In this document: positions 1 through 8,306 of the stretch, one piece after another
Layout: each line of letters starts with the position of its first letter
Numbering within the stretch: position 1 is the first letter of the stretch
From: DATBGO01 sp050011895
GTDB taxonomy: Bacteria > Actinomycetota > Actinomycetes > Streptosporangiales > Streptosporangiaceae
Direction of reading: 5' to 3'
DNA: 64,000 nucleotides
Assembly: GCA_050011895.1 (NCBI GenBank)
Contig: JBEKIF010000003.1
Coordinates: forward strand, 62,001-126,000
Translations under genes and position numbers: made by a program
The notes under the pieces: model-generated
The model's input: the letters and a program-made list of their open reading frames with translations, nothing else
The model's database searches: none
Told to the model about the DNA's origin: nothing

Positions 1-780
1 CCTGATGATGCGTTCAAGGAAATCCACCACGGTCGGGCTGATCGCCGGGTCGCCGAAGGCGATCAGCCGCGTGCTGAGGAACGCGATCTGGCTGGCGGCG
101 TGACGGCTCCGCTCGATGAGAGGCGCCCCCCGGCCGCTGGCTGCCCCGCGCAAGACGGTCGGGGCCGCGTACCGGGCAACTGACCGCAGCGGCCCGGGCA
201 GCCAGACGGTCGGGTCAATCTCGGACACCGCCGTTGAGATCAGGGCTGCGCCGATCACCTTCGTACCGAATAGCTCGGGATGCTGGTCGGCGAGAGCCAT
301 AATGGTCATGCCGCCCATGGAGTGGCCGACGAGCACGACCGGGGAGTCGCCCGGGACGGTGGCCATCAGCACCGCGTACAGGTCCGCGCCAAGCTGGTCG
401 ATAGTGACGTGCTCCGGGCTTGAGCTGCCGGACCGGCCGTGGCCGCGCTGATCCCAGAAGACCAGCCTGCTCACCGCCGCCAAGTATTTGCGCTGGTAGT
501 GCCAGGTGTCCTGGTTCAGCGTGTAACCGTGACAGAAGACGATCGTTACCGGAGAGTCATCTGGCCCGTTGATCTCGGTGTGCAGCCCCACACCGTCGTC
601 GGCGAGCACCGTCACGCTGCGTCCGCGCAGCTGGCCGAACGGCTCGGCCGCAGCAGGATCTGGTTTCACCCGCATCCGGCCGATAGTCGCCCGCTCCGCG
701 GCGAGTACGGCTCCCGCTCCCGCTGCCGCTGCGCCCGCAGCCAGCCCAGCCGCGCCGGTAATCCGCCGCCACCTGGCCAT
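1..780 (-). CDS. alpha/beta hydrolase, 3' end outside window
   Basis: Alpha/beta-fold hydrolase; 260 residues are visible and the C-terminus lies beyond base 1. The frame opens with ATG at 780 and a short Arg-rich, then Ala/Gly-rich hydrophobic stretch (about residues 1-27) that could be a signal or membrane anchor. The fold is supported by the oxyanion-side CHGYTLN segment, the WDQRGHGRSG strand-turn and the nucleophile elbow GHSMGGM near residue 155. The Asp/His of the triad would be partly off-window. It lies 35 nt downstream of alr on the same strand, a common actinobacterial arrangement. The substrate cannot be told from sequence. Confidence 0.85.
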   Translation of the reverse strand, partial: MARWRRITGAAGLAAGAAAAGAGAVLAAERATIGRMRVKPDPAAAEPFGQLRGRSVTVLADDGVGLHTEINGPDDSPVTIVFCHGYTLNQDTWHYQRKYLAAVSRLVFWDQRGHGRSGSSSPEHVTIDQLGADLYAVLMATVPGDSPVVLVGHSMGGMTIMALADQHPELFGTKVIGAALISTAVSEIDPTVWLPGPLRSVARYAAPTVLRGAASGRGAPLIERSRHAASQIAFLSTRLIAFGDPAISPTVVDFLERIIR

Positions 781-815
781 CAGCCCTCCCGTTGTCCTCC
801 AGGAACGCGGGATTC

Positions 816-1994
816 CTACCCGACGGACGCCATTACGGCCCGAAGCGTACTCGCCAGGGCAGGATCCCAGGTCCTTGTTACTCCAAGGTAGCTTCTGGGC
901 ACCCGGCCCGCGAACCTCGTCACGATCTCATATGAAAGAGTGCCGAGCACGTCAGCCCAGTCCTGTGCGGTCGGCTCGCCTGCGTCGCCGGGGCCGAAAA
1001 GCACCACTTCATCCCCCGCCGCCACGTCCTCGTCACCGAAGTCGACCACGATCTGGTTCATGCAGACGGTGCCGGAGATCGTCCAGCGCTGCCCGCGGAC
1101 CTGTACCTGTGCCCGGTTTGATGCGTACCTGGGCACGCCCTCGTTGTAGCCGAGCGGGACCAGACCGAGGGTCGCATCGCGGTTAGTCACGTACCGGTGG
1201 CCGTAGGACACGGCGGTGCCAGCCGGGACCCGCTTGACCTGGATGAGCCGGGCGCGGATGGTCATGGCCGGGCGGAGCCAGTCCGGCGCGCCGCCGGGGA
1301 GCGTGGACAGGCCGACGACCGCGCCGCCGGATCTGACCAGGTCGAACCAGGTGTCCGGCAGGGTTAGCGTGGCCGGGGTGTTGGCCAGGTGGCGCAGTTG
1401 CGGCCGGGCGCCGGCGGACTCCGCCAGCGCCGTCGCGGCCCGGAACGCCTCAAGCTGGGCCGTGATGGACGGATGTCCGGGAATGTCGGCACAGGCGAGA
1501 TGCGACCAGATGCCGATGATGCTGGCATGACCCGCGGCCTCAGCTTCCAGCGCGGCGCGGACCACGGCTGGCCACTCGGCCTCCGTCGCGCCGCCTCTGG
1601 CCATGCCGGTATCGACCTTGAGATGCAGCCGGGCCGGACGCCCGGCCCGCCGCGCCGCCGCCGCGATCTGGCCGACCAGTGACACCGAGCCAGCGGAAAG
1701 GTCGACGTCCTGGCGGATGGCCTCCTCGTGCGGTGCGTCAGGCGACGCCAGCAGGCACAGCACCGGCGCGATGAAGCCCGCGTCGCGCAGCGCCAGCGCG
1801 TCCGCCACGTGCACGACGCCAAGCCAGTCCGCGCCGCCTGCCAGCGCCGCGGCCGCGGCCGGGATCATGCCATGGCCATAGCCATCCGACTTGACCACCG
1901 CCATCAGCTGAGCACCGCCGACGTGCCTTACCAGCGCCGACACATTGTCCTTGATCGCGCCCAGGTCAATGAGCGCTTCCTGGTGGCCGTCCAT
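816..1994 (-). CDS. alr: alanine racemase
   Basis: PLP-dependent interconversion of L- and D-alanine, supplying D-Ala for peptidoglycan. The 392-residue length fits the family. The PLP lysine lies in AVVKSDGYGHG (K35) at the first strand of the TIM barrel. The SYGHRY segment after the barrel carries the second catalytic base, and the C-terminal beta domain has VCMNQIVVDFG. ATG start at 1994. It is separated from its usual partners acpS and nnr (6.1-8.0 kb) by a plus-strand peptidase and a minus-strand lipoprotein gene, so it is probably transcribed from a promoter in the 2.0-2.5 kb gap. Confidence 0.95.
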   Translation of the reverse strand: MDGHQEALIDLGAIKDNVSALVRHVGGAQLMAVVKSDGYGHGMIPAAAAALAGGADWLGVVHVADALALRDAGFIAPVLCLLASPDAPHEEAIRQDVDLSAGSVSLVGQIAAAARRAGRPARLHLKVDTGMARGGATEAEWPAVVRAALEAEAAGHASIIGIWSHLACADIPGHPSITAQLEAFRAATALAESAGARPQLRHLANTPATLTLPDTWFDLVRSGGAVVGLSTLPGGAPDWLRPAMTIRARLIQVKRVPAGTAVSYGHRYVTNRDATLGLVPLGYNEGVPRYASNRAQVQVRGQRWTISGTVCMNQIVVDFGDEDVAAGDEVVLFGPGDAGEPTAQDWADVLGTLSYEIVTRFAGRVPRSYLGVTRTWDPALASTLRAVMASVG

Positions 1995-2121
1995 GATGGT
2001 CTAGTCTGCCAGCGCGCGTGCCCGACTGACGCGCTGATGTCGCGGCCCGGCCGACCAGGCGAGCCTTTCGGGCTGGCTCTAGCGCACGGCATCAGCGCAC
2101 GGCATCAGCCGCAGGCGCATC

Positions 2122-2270
2122 GCTGGCGGCGTGACAAAACGCTGGCGGCATGGCAAACGCTGGCGGCATGGCAAACGCTGGCGGCATGGCAAACGCTGGC
2201 GGCGTGGCAAACGTGCGATGTGACAAACGTGCGATGTGACAAACGTGCGATGTGACAAACGTGCGATGTG
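2122..2270. repeat. two families of short tandem repeats
   Basis: Five head-to-tail units of 18-19 bp (consensus gctggcggcatggcaaac) at 2122-2140, 2141-2158, 2159-2176, 2177-2194 and 2195-2212. They are followed immediately by three 16-bp units (gtgcgatgtgacaaac) at 2213-2228, 2229-2244 and 2245-2260 and a partial fourth to 2270. Both families end in caaac. They lie upstream of alr (minus) and of the S9 peptidase (plus). No convincing reading frame passes through them. Confidence 0.9.
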
Positions 2271-2278
2271 AGGCTGCA

Positions 2279-2308
2279 GTGACGTGCTTTTTCTTGATCG
2301 ATTAGACT
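2279..2308 (+). promoter_or_regulatory. possible promoter for the S9 peptidase gene
   Basis: A -35-like GTGACG (2279-2284) and a -10-like TAGACT (2303-2308) are separated by 18 nt in a locally AT-richer stretch. The predicted start falls inside the left arm of the inverted repeat at 2306-2319. Pattern match only. Confidence 0.25.
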
Positions 2309-2375
2309 TGTACCGGATTTGGTCGGGACGTAATGGACATTTCACCCCAGTCAGGCCACTCAATCCGGTACAAGT
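2306..2375. repeat. perfect 14-bp inverted repeat with 42-nt spacer
   Basis: Arms at 2306-2319 (acttgtaccggatt) and 2362-2375 are exact reverse complements. It could be a hairpin in a 5' leader, a two-site operator, or the ends of a very small non-autonomous element. No flanking target duplication was recognised. Confidence 0.7.
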
Positions 2376-2415
2376 AGCCCAGGGCCCTGCGAATCGGGGC
2401 CAGGCGCTACGGGTG

Positions 2416-2482
2416 CCGGTACGGCGGAATCGAGCCCGCAGGTTCGTGGCCGGTCCGGTACAGCGGGATCGAACCCGTAGGT
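2416..2482. repeat. imperfect direct repeat, 28-bp copies
   Basis: Two copies at 2416-2443 and 2455-2482 differ at about four positions and share ccggtac...atcga.cccg.aggt. The second copy contains a T-arm-like gggatcgaaccc string, but there is no tRNA around it. Confidence 0.55.
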
Positions 2483-2539
2483 ACCCTGGCCGGGCAGGTA
2501 CCGCTGACCGGTGGTCGCTGGGCGAAAGGAAGCGCATCC

Positions 2540-4387
2540 TTGACCGAACTCATTCCGCGGCAGGTGCTCTTCGGCAACCCGGAGCGGATCAGCCCCCGGA
2601 TATCACCCGATGGCACCATGCTGGCCTGGATCGCGCCCTACGAGGGAGTCCTGAACGTCTGGGTCGCGCCCACCAGCGCCGCAGCGGGGGTGGACTGGTC
2701 GGCGGCCCGGGTCGTCACCGATGACTCCGACCGTGGTATCCGCACGTTCGCCTGGGCGCACGACGGCCGGCACCTGCTGTACCTGCAGGACACCGGCGGC
2801 GACGAGAACTGGCGGCTGCACGACGTTGACGTGCAGACCATGCAGCGGCGCGACCTCACCCCGTTCGATGGCGTGCAGACAGTGCTGATCGCGATGGAAC
2901 GGAAGTTCCCCACCGAAGTCCTGATCGGGATGAACCGGGACAACGCCCAGCTGCACGACGTCTACCGGCTCGACCTGGTAACCGCGGAACTGACGAAGGA
3001 AGTGGAGAATTTCGGCGTCGTCGGCTGGGAGGCCGACGCCCAGCTAGTGGTCAGGGCGGCTGCCGCGCCGCAGCCGGACGGCGGCTTCACGCTGCTAGTC
3101 AGGAACGATCCAGACAGCGACTGGCGGGCGCTTGGGACCGTTCCCGCCGAGGATGCGCTGACCAGCGGGCCAATCGCGTTCAGCGAGGACGGCAGGTCGC
3201 TGCTCGCAACAAGCTCGGTGGGCGCGCAGACCGGCAGGCTGGTCCGGATCGACATCGCTACCGGCTCGACCGAGGTGCTTGCCGGGGACCCGGAGGCCGA
3301 CGTGGCGGGTGTCCGGCTGCAGCCGGACACCCGCGAGCCGCAGATCGTCACCCTGCTCAAGGACCGGTCCGAGTACCTCATCCTTGACCAGGCGGTGGCC
3401 GCCGACCTAGCGGCGATCCGGGCGCTGCACCCAGGCGACCCGGTCTTTGACGACGCCGACGATGCCGACGCGACCTGGCTGGTCAGCTTCACCAACGACA
3501 CCGGGCCGGTGGTGTACTTCCGCTATGACCGGGCCAGCCGCACCGGCCATTTCCTCTTCGATACCCGGCCTGGACTGGCCGGTTATGAGCTGGCCGCGAT
3601 GGAACCGTTCAGCTTCACGGCCAGGGACGGCCGCACCGTCCACGGCTACGCGACCTTCCCGGCCGGCGCCGACCGCCATGCGCTGCCGACCGTGGTCAAC
3701 GTGCACGGCGGTCCCTGGGTCCGCGACGTCTGGGGTTTCAACCCCGAGGCGCAGTGGCTGGCCAACCGCGGTTACCTCTGCATCCAGGTCAACTACAGGG
3801 GATCGACCGGCTACGGAAAGTCGTTCGTCAATGCAGGTGACCGCGAGTGGGGCGGCAAGATGCATGACGACCTGATCGACGCCGTCGGTTTCGCCGTCGG
3901 CCGGGGCTGGACCGACCCGGCGCGGGTAGCCATCTATGGCGGTTCCTACGGTGGTTACGCCGCGCTGGTCGGCGCGGCGTTCACGCCAGAAACGTTCTGC
4001 TGCGCGGTCGACATCGTCGGGCCTTCCAACCTGAAGACCCTGATCGAGACGATCCCGCCGTACTGGGCCCCGATGATCGCCCAGTTCCACCGCCGGGTCG
4101 GTGACCCTGCAGCGGACGCCGACTTCCTGTGGTCACGGTCGCCGCTTTCCCGGGTCGCCGACATCAGGATTCCGCTGCTCATCGCTCAGGGGGCCAACGA
4201 CCCCCGGGTGAAGCAAGCCGAATCAGAGCAGATCGTGACCGCCCTGCAGGAGGCCGGGATAGAGCACGAGTACCTGCTCTTCCCCGACGAGGGCCACGGC
4301 TTCGCCAAGCCGGAGAACCGGCTGCGCTTCTACGCGGCGGCCGAGCGCTTCCTGGCGCGCTACCTGGGCGGCCGCGCCGAGGAGTAA
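2540..4387 (+). CDS. S9 family prolyl oligopeptidase/acylaminoacyl peptidase-like
   Basis: Serine peptidase of 615 residues with the two-part architecture of clan SC family S9. The N-terminal half (about 1-340) carries beta-propeller-type WD-like strands (ISPDGTMLAW, FAWAHDGRHLLYL, AFSEDGRSLL). The C-terminal alpha/beta-hydrolase domain carries nucleophile S469 in GGSYGGYA, D554 in GANDPRV and H586 in DEGHGF. VNVHGGPW supplies the oxyanion region. The TTG start is chosen because GAAAGGA lies about 10 nt upstream and the protein then begins like its family. No signal peptide, so probably cytoplasmic. Monocistronic; it converges with the lipoprotein gene at 4455. Confidence 0.92.
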   Translation: MTELIPRQVLFGNPERISPRISPDGTMLAWIAPYEGVLNVWVAPTSAAAGVDWSAARVVTDDSDRGIRTFAWAHDGRHLLYLQDTGGDENWRLHDVDVQTMQRRDLTPFDGVQTVLIAMERKFPTEVLIGMNRDNAQLHDVYRLDLVTAELTKEVENFGVVGWEADAQLVVRAAAAPQPDGGFTLLVRNDPDSDWRALGTVPAEDALTSGPIAFSEDGRSLLATSSVGAQTGRLVRIDIATGSTEVLAGDPEADVAGVRLQPDTREPQIVTLLKDRSEYLILDQAVAADLAAIRALHPGDPVFDDADDADATWLVSFTNDTGPVVYFRYDRASRTGHFLFDTRPGLAGYELAAMEPFSFTARDGRTVHGYATFPAGADRHALPTVVNVHGGPWVRDVWGFNPEAQWLANRGYLCIQVNYRGSTGYGKSFVNAGDREWGGKMHDDLIDAVGFAVGRGWTDPARVAIYGGSYGGYAALVGAAFTPETFCCAVDIVGPSNLKTLIETIPPYWAPMIAQFHRRVGDPAADADFLWSRSPLSRVADIRIPLLIAQGANDPRVKQAESEQIVTALQEAGIEHEYLLFPDEGHGFAKPENRLRFYAAAERFLARYLGGRAEE

Positions 4388-4454
4388 TGGCCCCGGCGGC
4401 GCCCCGCCCGCCCATAACAGGGAATCTGGCCGTGAGCCGGGACTTGCCTGTCCG

Positions 4455-5783
4455 TCACGGACCGAAGATCAGGGAAAACGGGTCGACCCTTCTGGCGGCC
4501 AGGATGTACCACGCGGTTGCCCCGGTGTGGAGCGAGGCGTAGTAGAGGCCGCCGGCGCAGTCGGTGAGCCCGTTCCTGGATGCCGCGATGAGCCCGGTCC
4601 CGTCGGCGTTGAGCCCATGCCTCTGGGCATAGTAGATGTCCGACAAGTACCCTTCGGCCCGCTCGCCGTCGCCGGGACCGCCGCGGGTCTCGAGCGCGTC
4701 AGCGAGGTGCGCGGTCCCCTCGTACCAGACGCCGGTGCGGTCACCGGCGCAGAAACTCACGCCGCTGAAGCCAACGGCCGCACCCCGGGATCCTCCGTTC
4801 ATGCCGCTGCCCGCGCCGGTTCCGCTGACGGCCAGGTTCCGCGTATCCCAGCTGACCGACTCCGCATAGGCCGGGTCGCGCAGCGCAAGGTATGACCAGC
4901 TGTTGACGTCCTCAGGTGGCGCGCTGTCGTTGGACGTCGTGCCGTCGTTCGTCGTCCCGACGTCAAACCGGCCCAGCGCCGGGTCCCACATCGACACGAT
5001 GAAGCGCCGCGCCCACGCCGCCCGGGCGGACCAGACCGGGGCGCCGGTCTGGCCTGCGAGCATGGTGAAGAAGGCATAGAGATCGATGTTGTGCTCGGTC
5101 GACTTCCATTCGATCTTCTGACCACTCGCGGTCTCGCCGCCGGTGTAGCCGCCCGCCCCTCGGGTGTCACGGGCGTTGGCCTGCACCCAGTTCCCGATCG
5201 CCTCTGCTCCGGCGAGGTAAGCTGTCCGGCCGGTAGCCGCATAGAGCTGGACCAGCGCCTGGCCTGCCCACGCCATGTCTCCTACCACGCTCGCCGGGTT
5301 GGCGATGGTGACAGCCGCCGGGCTGCGCAGCGGGGTCGGCGCGTACGCGGCGCGGACCCGCCCGTCGCGCAGTGGATCGTTCGCCTGCGCATAGAGCAGC
5401 GCGGTTCCGATGATCTCGGCCCGCTGCCGGCCTGCCGGGGTTCCTGCGGCCAGGTAGGCGTCGATGAGCACCGCGTCGTCGTAGGTCTCCGAGGCGGTGA
5501 AATGATCCTTCTGCAGCACGCCGCCGGTAAAGCTCTGCACTAGGCGGGGCGTGGAGCCGGTGGCGTACCTGTCCATCATCTGGTCGAGGAACGAATAGGC
5601 CTGCACGACGCTCCGCGCCAGCTGCCCGGGCGGCACCGCTGGCGGTCCGGCCCGGGTCCCGGCCGGCCCGCAGCCGGTGACGATGACGGCGACGGCGAAC
5701 CCGGCCGCCGCCATGCCCGCCTGTCCGATCCGGCTCAGCTCTGCCCCCCGCTGTCGGCCGAGCGGGCCGCCTGCGATGATCAC
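4455..5783 (-). CDS. putative lipoprotein with alpha/alpha-toroid (six-hairpin glycosidase-like) domain
   Basis: 442 residues. A hydrophobic N-terminal segment ends in the lipobox-like VTGC (Cys near residue 38), indicating lipidation outside the membrane. The mature part has repeated helix-rich blocks with aromatic/Asp motifs (SETYDDAVLIDAY, VGDMAWAGQALVQLYAATG, STEHNIDLYAFF, VWYEGTAHLADAL) typical of six-hairpin glycosidases and related enzymes. DDA and WYEGT are candidate catalytic or substrate regions. GTG start at 5783. It could act on cell-wall or exported polysaccharide, which fits the neighbouring exopolysaccharide genes, but the substrate is unknown. Confidence 0.7.
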   Translation of the reverse strand: MIIAGGPLGRQRGAELSRIGQAGMAAAGFAVAVIVTGCGPAGTRAGPPAVPPGQLARSVVQAYSFLDQMMDRYATGSTPRLVQSFTGGVLQKDHFTASETYDDAVLIDAYLAAGTPAGRQRAEIIGTALLYAQANDPLRDGRVRAAYAPTPLRSPAAVTIANPASVVGDMAWAGQALVQLYAATGRTAYLAGAEAIGNWVQANARDTRGAGGYTGGETASGQKIEWKSTEHNIDLYAFFTMLAGQTGAPVWSARAAWARRFIVSMWDPALGRFDVGTTNDGTTSNDSAPPEDVNSWSYLALRDPAYAESVSWDTRNLAVSGTGAGSGMNGGSRGAAVGFSGVSFCAGDRTGVWYEGTAHLADALETRGGPGDGERAEGYLSDIYYAQRHGLNADGTGLIAASRNGLTDCAGGLYYASLHTGATAWYILAARRVDPFSLIFGP

Positions 5784-6104
5784 CAGGCGGCCAGATCCGG
5801 CTGATTCCTGACCCGGCCGATCACCCGTCGTGGCCCTGCGAGCACGCCGATCGCGGCTCCCGATGTCCGCCGCCGGCCGGACCGGTGCCGGAAACTCGCC
5901 CCGGTCGGGCCGGCAGGCATACCTGCGGTCCCGCCGCGATCGCTGTCGGGTAGTGATGTACCCGGCCAGGCACCGGCCACCCGCCTGCTCGCTGGCCGCT
6001 GGCCGCCTGTCCGGCGCCAGGCCGGGGCCCGGGCCGCCCGGGCCCGGGCGGCCCGGAAACCGGCGCGCAGGTGCACCGGTGCACCGGCGCGCAGGCGCCG
6101 CAGG
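5784..6104. other. intergenic region between nnr and the lipoprotein gene
   Basis: About 320 nt. Apart from the two palindromes at 6029-6085 I see no gene. The minus-strand frame 5780-6076 is compositionally random (Arg/Ala/Gly rich) and lacks a ribosome binding site. Confidence 0.5.
6029..6085 (-). terminator. two perfect palindromes downstream of nnr
   Basis: A perfect 28-bp GC-only palindrome at 6029-6056 and a perfect 16-bp palindrome (ggtgcaccggtgcacc) at 6070-6085 lie 20-76 nt past the nnr stop codon. There is no U-tract, as is common for GC-rich actinobacterial terminators. They could also be protein-binding sites. Confidence 0.45.
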
Positions 6105-7628
6105 CTAACCGGCGGACACGGTCCTGACGGCGGCCGGGAGGGCCCGGATCAGGTCGGATGCGCCGATCGGCGCACCAGCCCTGCCGTCCCCCGCGGCGCC
6201 GTCCCCCGCGGCGCCGGTCGCCGCCAGCCGCCCGGCGATGCCATGCAGGTAGGCGGCGGCAGCGGCGGCGGCCGCCGGGCGCAGGCCCTGCGCCAGCAGG
6301 GCGCCCGCCAGGCCGGAGAGGACATCCCCGGACCCGGCCGTGGCCAGCCACGCCGTCCCGGTCGGGTTCACCAGAGCCTGATCATCGTCCGATGGGCCGG
6401 CGATGACCGTGGTGGATCCCTTGAGCAGCACGGTGATGCCGAGTTCCGCTGCGGCGCGCCTGGCGAATTCCAGGCGGCGGGCCTCAATGTCGGCGCGGTC
6501 CGCGCCAAGCAGCCGGGCCAGCTCGCCGGCGTGCGGGGTGATCAGGGTGGGAGCGGCCCGCGGCAGCAGGCCGCGGTGCGCGGCCAGCACGGTGAGGCCG
6601 TCCGCGTCCACGAGGACCGGGACGCTGCTCGCGAGCACGGCGGTGAGCAGGCTGACGGCAGTCTCGTCGGTGCCCATGCCGGGCCCGGCGGCCCAGGCCT
6701 GGACCTGGCCCGAGGTCTGCACCGCCCGGCCGGCGGACGGGCCTGGCGCCACGACGGTGATCACCGTCTCCGGCCAGTGCTGGCGGGCGACGTCGACGGC
6801 CGGCGCGGCCGAGACCAGCCGGACCATGCCCGCTCCGCCGTGGATTGCGCCGCCGATGGCGAGGGTCGCGGCGCCGGTGAACCGCTCGCTGCCAGCCGCC
6901 AGCCCCAGCACGCCCCGGCGGTACTTGTCGGATTCGGCCGACGGGCTGGGCAGCCATCCGGCCACGTCAGCGGCCTGCGGCGCGGCGAGGCCGGAGGCGC
7001 CCAGGTGCGGGCCAAGGCCGATGTCGATGAGCTCGACGACGCCGGCCTGGGATGCGCCCGGATCGATCAGCAGGCCGGGCTTCCAGGTCCCGAAGGTCAC
7101 CGTCACGTCGGCGCGGACCGCAGCACCGTCCACCGCACCGGTATCGGCGTCGATGCCGCTCGGCAGGTCGGCGGCTACGACCAGGGCCCGGGAGCGCCCC
7201 GCCTGCGCTGCCAGCGATGCTGCGGGCTCGCGGAGGCCGCCACGGCCGCCAATGCCGAGGATGCCGTCGATGACCAGGTCCGCCAAGCCAACCGCCCGGC
7301 CGGTACCTGGATCGGCCGCCTCGATCAGCCGCCCCCCGGCGGCTCGCAGCGCCGCCGCCCCGCCCTCGTGTGCCCGCGATGCCACAGCGATGCCGGTCAC
7401 GACCGCGCCGCGGCGCGCCAGCACCGCGCCGGCGTGCAGCGCGTCCCCGCCGTTGTCGCCGCTGCCCGCCAGCACGACGACCCTTGACCCGTACACCCGG
7501 CCGAGGAGCCCTGCGGATACCGACGCCAGGCCTGCCACGGCCCGCTGCATCAGCGCGCCCTCCGGCATCCGCGCCATGAGAGCGCCCTCGGCGGGGCGGA
7601 TGTCCGCGACCAGGTGAGCGTTTCTCAT
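6105..7628 (-). CDS. nnr: bifunctional NAD(P)HX epimerase / ADP-dependent NAD(P)HX dehydratase
   Basis: Repairs hydrated NAD(P)H: the N-terminal YjeF_N-type epimerase equilibrates R and S forms, and the C-terminal ribokinase-like domain dehydrates S-NAD(P)HX using ADP. The 507-residue length fits the fused bacterial form. The epimerase half has GSGDNGGDALHAG and VIDGILGIGGRGGL. The dehydratase half has GPGMGTDE, DADGL, TPHAGELARL, KGSTTVI and the phosphate-binding GSGDVLSGLAGALL. ATG at 7628 overlaps the acpS stop by 4 nt, giving a coupled acpS-nnr pair. The alr gene normally nearby is displaced. Confidence 0.95.
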   Translation of the reverse strand: MRNAHLVADIRPAEGALMARMPEGALMQRAVAGLASVSAGLLGRVYGSRVVVLAGSGDNGGDALHAGAVLARRGAVVTGIAVASRAHEGGAAALRAAGGRLIEAADPGTGRAVGLADLVIDGILGIGGRGGLREPAASLAAQAGRSRALVVAADLPSGIDADTGAVDGAAVRADVTVTFGTWKPGLLIDPGASQAGVVELIDIGLGPHLGASGLAAPQAADVAGWLPSPSAESDKYRRGVLGLAAGSERFTGAATLAIGGAIHGGAGMVRLVSAAPAVDVARQHWPETVITVVAPGPSAGRAVQTSGQVQAWAAGPGMGTDETAVSLLTAVLASSVPVLVDADGLTVLAAHRGLLPRAAPTLITPHAGELARLLGADRADIEARRLEFARRAAAELGITVLLKGSTTVIAGPSDDDQALVNPTGTAWLATAGSGDVLSGLAGALLAQGLRPAAAAAAAAYLHGIAGRLAATGAAGDGAAGDGRAGAPIGASDLIRALPAAVRTVSAG

Positions 7629-7975
7629 CTCTCGGCCACCACCATCGCGACGCTCAGGCCGCCGTCGTGGCTCAGTGACAGGTGCCAGGTTCGGACACCG
7701 AGCCTGGCCGCCGCGTCGGCCACGGTTCCGCGCACCTCAAGCCGCGGCGCCCCGCGGGAGTCATGGATCACCTCGACGTCGGCCCAGCGCAGGCCGGGTG
7801 GGCCGCCCAGGGCCTTCGCCACCGCTTCTTTCGCCGCGAAGCACCCGGCGAGCGAGTCCGGCCTGGCATCGCGTTCGCCTTCGGCGAACAGCCGGGCGGA
7901 CAGCGACGGCGTGCGCCGGAGCGCTGCCTGCAGCCGCGAGATGTCCGCGATGTCGACGCCGATGCCTACGATCAC
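7625..7975 (-). CDS. acpS: holo-[acyl-carrier-protein] synthase
   Basis: Transfers 4'-phosphopantetheine from CoA to a serine of acyl carrier protein. The GTG at 7975 is chosen because the protein then starts VIVGIGVDIADI, the universal AcpS N-terminus with its metal-binding Asp; the frame remains open upstream to 8086, but that sequence does not resemble AcpS. The second signature, FAAKEAVAKALG, and the C-terminal HLSLSHDGGLSVAMVVAE are present. 116 residues, normal length. First gene of the pair with nnr. Confidence 0.93.
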   Translation of the reverse strand: MIVGIGVDIADISRLQAALRRTPSLSARLFAEGERDARPDSLAGCFAAKEAVAKALGGPPGLRWADVEVIHDSRGAPRLEVRGTVADAAARLGVRTWHLSLSHDGGLSVAMVVAER

Positions 7976-8267
7976 ACGCCAAGCCTGCCACGCCCAGCCT
8001 GCCGCGGTCTGCTCCGGGAACCGCGCGGCGGGGTTCCCGGCAGATCGAGCGCTCCGGTGGGACCGGCACGAGAACCCGGTCACCATCGAAATCTGCCGGA
8101 GAGGCGGGGCGGCCAGCCGCCTACGCGCATCCCCGGGGCTGGTGCTCGGCCGCTATGCGTAGGTCATCTCCCCCCGATGATGGAGGTGGGGTAATGAGAT
8201 AGCTGGCAGAGTCGAGTTCGTCTCTGCGAAGAATCGGCCGAATGTCGCGGCAGCCGGGGGGAACACC

Positions 8268-8306
8268 ATGTCCGAGGATGAACCTGCGCCAACGGTGCGC
8301 CGGTGA
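8268..8306 (+). CDS. 12-codon mini-ORF overlapping the ATP-grasp gene start
   Basis: ATG at 8268 follows gggggga (8256-8262) at good spacing. It encodes MSEDEPAPTVRR, and its TGA (8304-8306) overlaps the GTG start at 8303 as GTGA. The downstream gene has no Shine-Dalgarno of its own, so this may be a leader that delivers ribosomes by translational coupling. A peptide function is not implied. Confidence 0.35.
   Translation: MSEDEPAPTVRR

Noticed and set aside
2122..2270. CRISPR array
   Set aside because: Units are contiguous with no unique spacers and are too short for CRISPR repeats; no cas genes nearby.
2416..2482. T-arm-like gggatcgaaccc string suggesting a tRNA or tRNA fragment
   Set aside because: No acceptor stem, anticodon arm or D-arm can be placed around it; it is part of a short direct repeat.
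5780..6076. 98-codon minus-strand frame overlapping the lipoprotein start
   Set aside because: Arg/Ala/Gly-rich random composition, no Shine-Dalgarno, covers the two palindromes; best read as non-coding.
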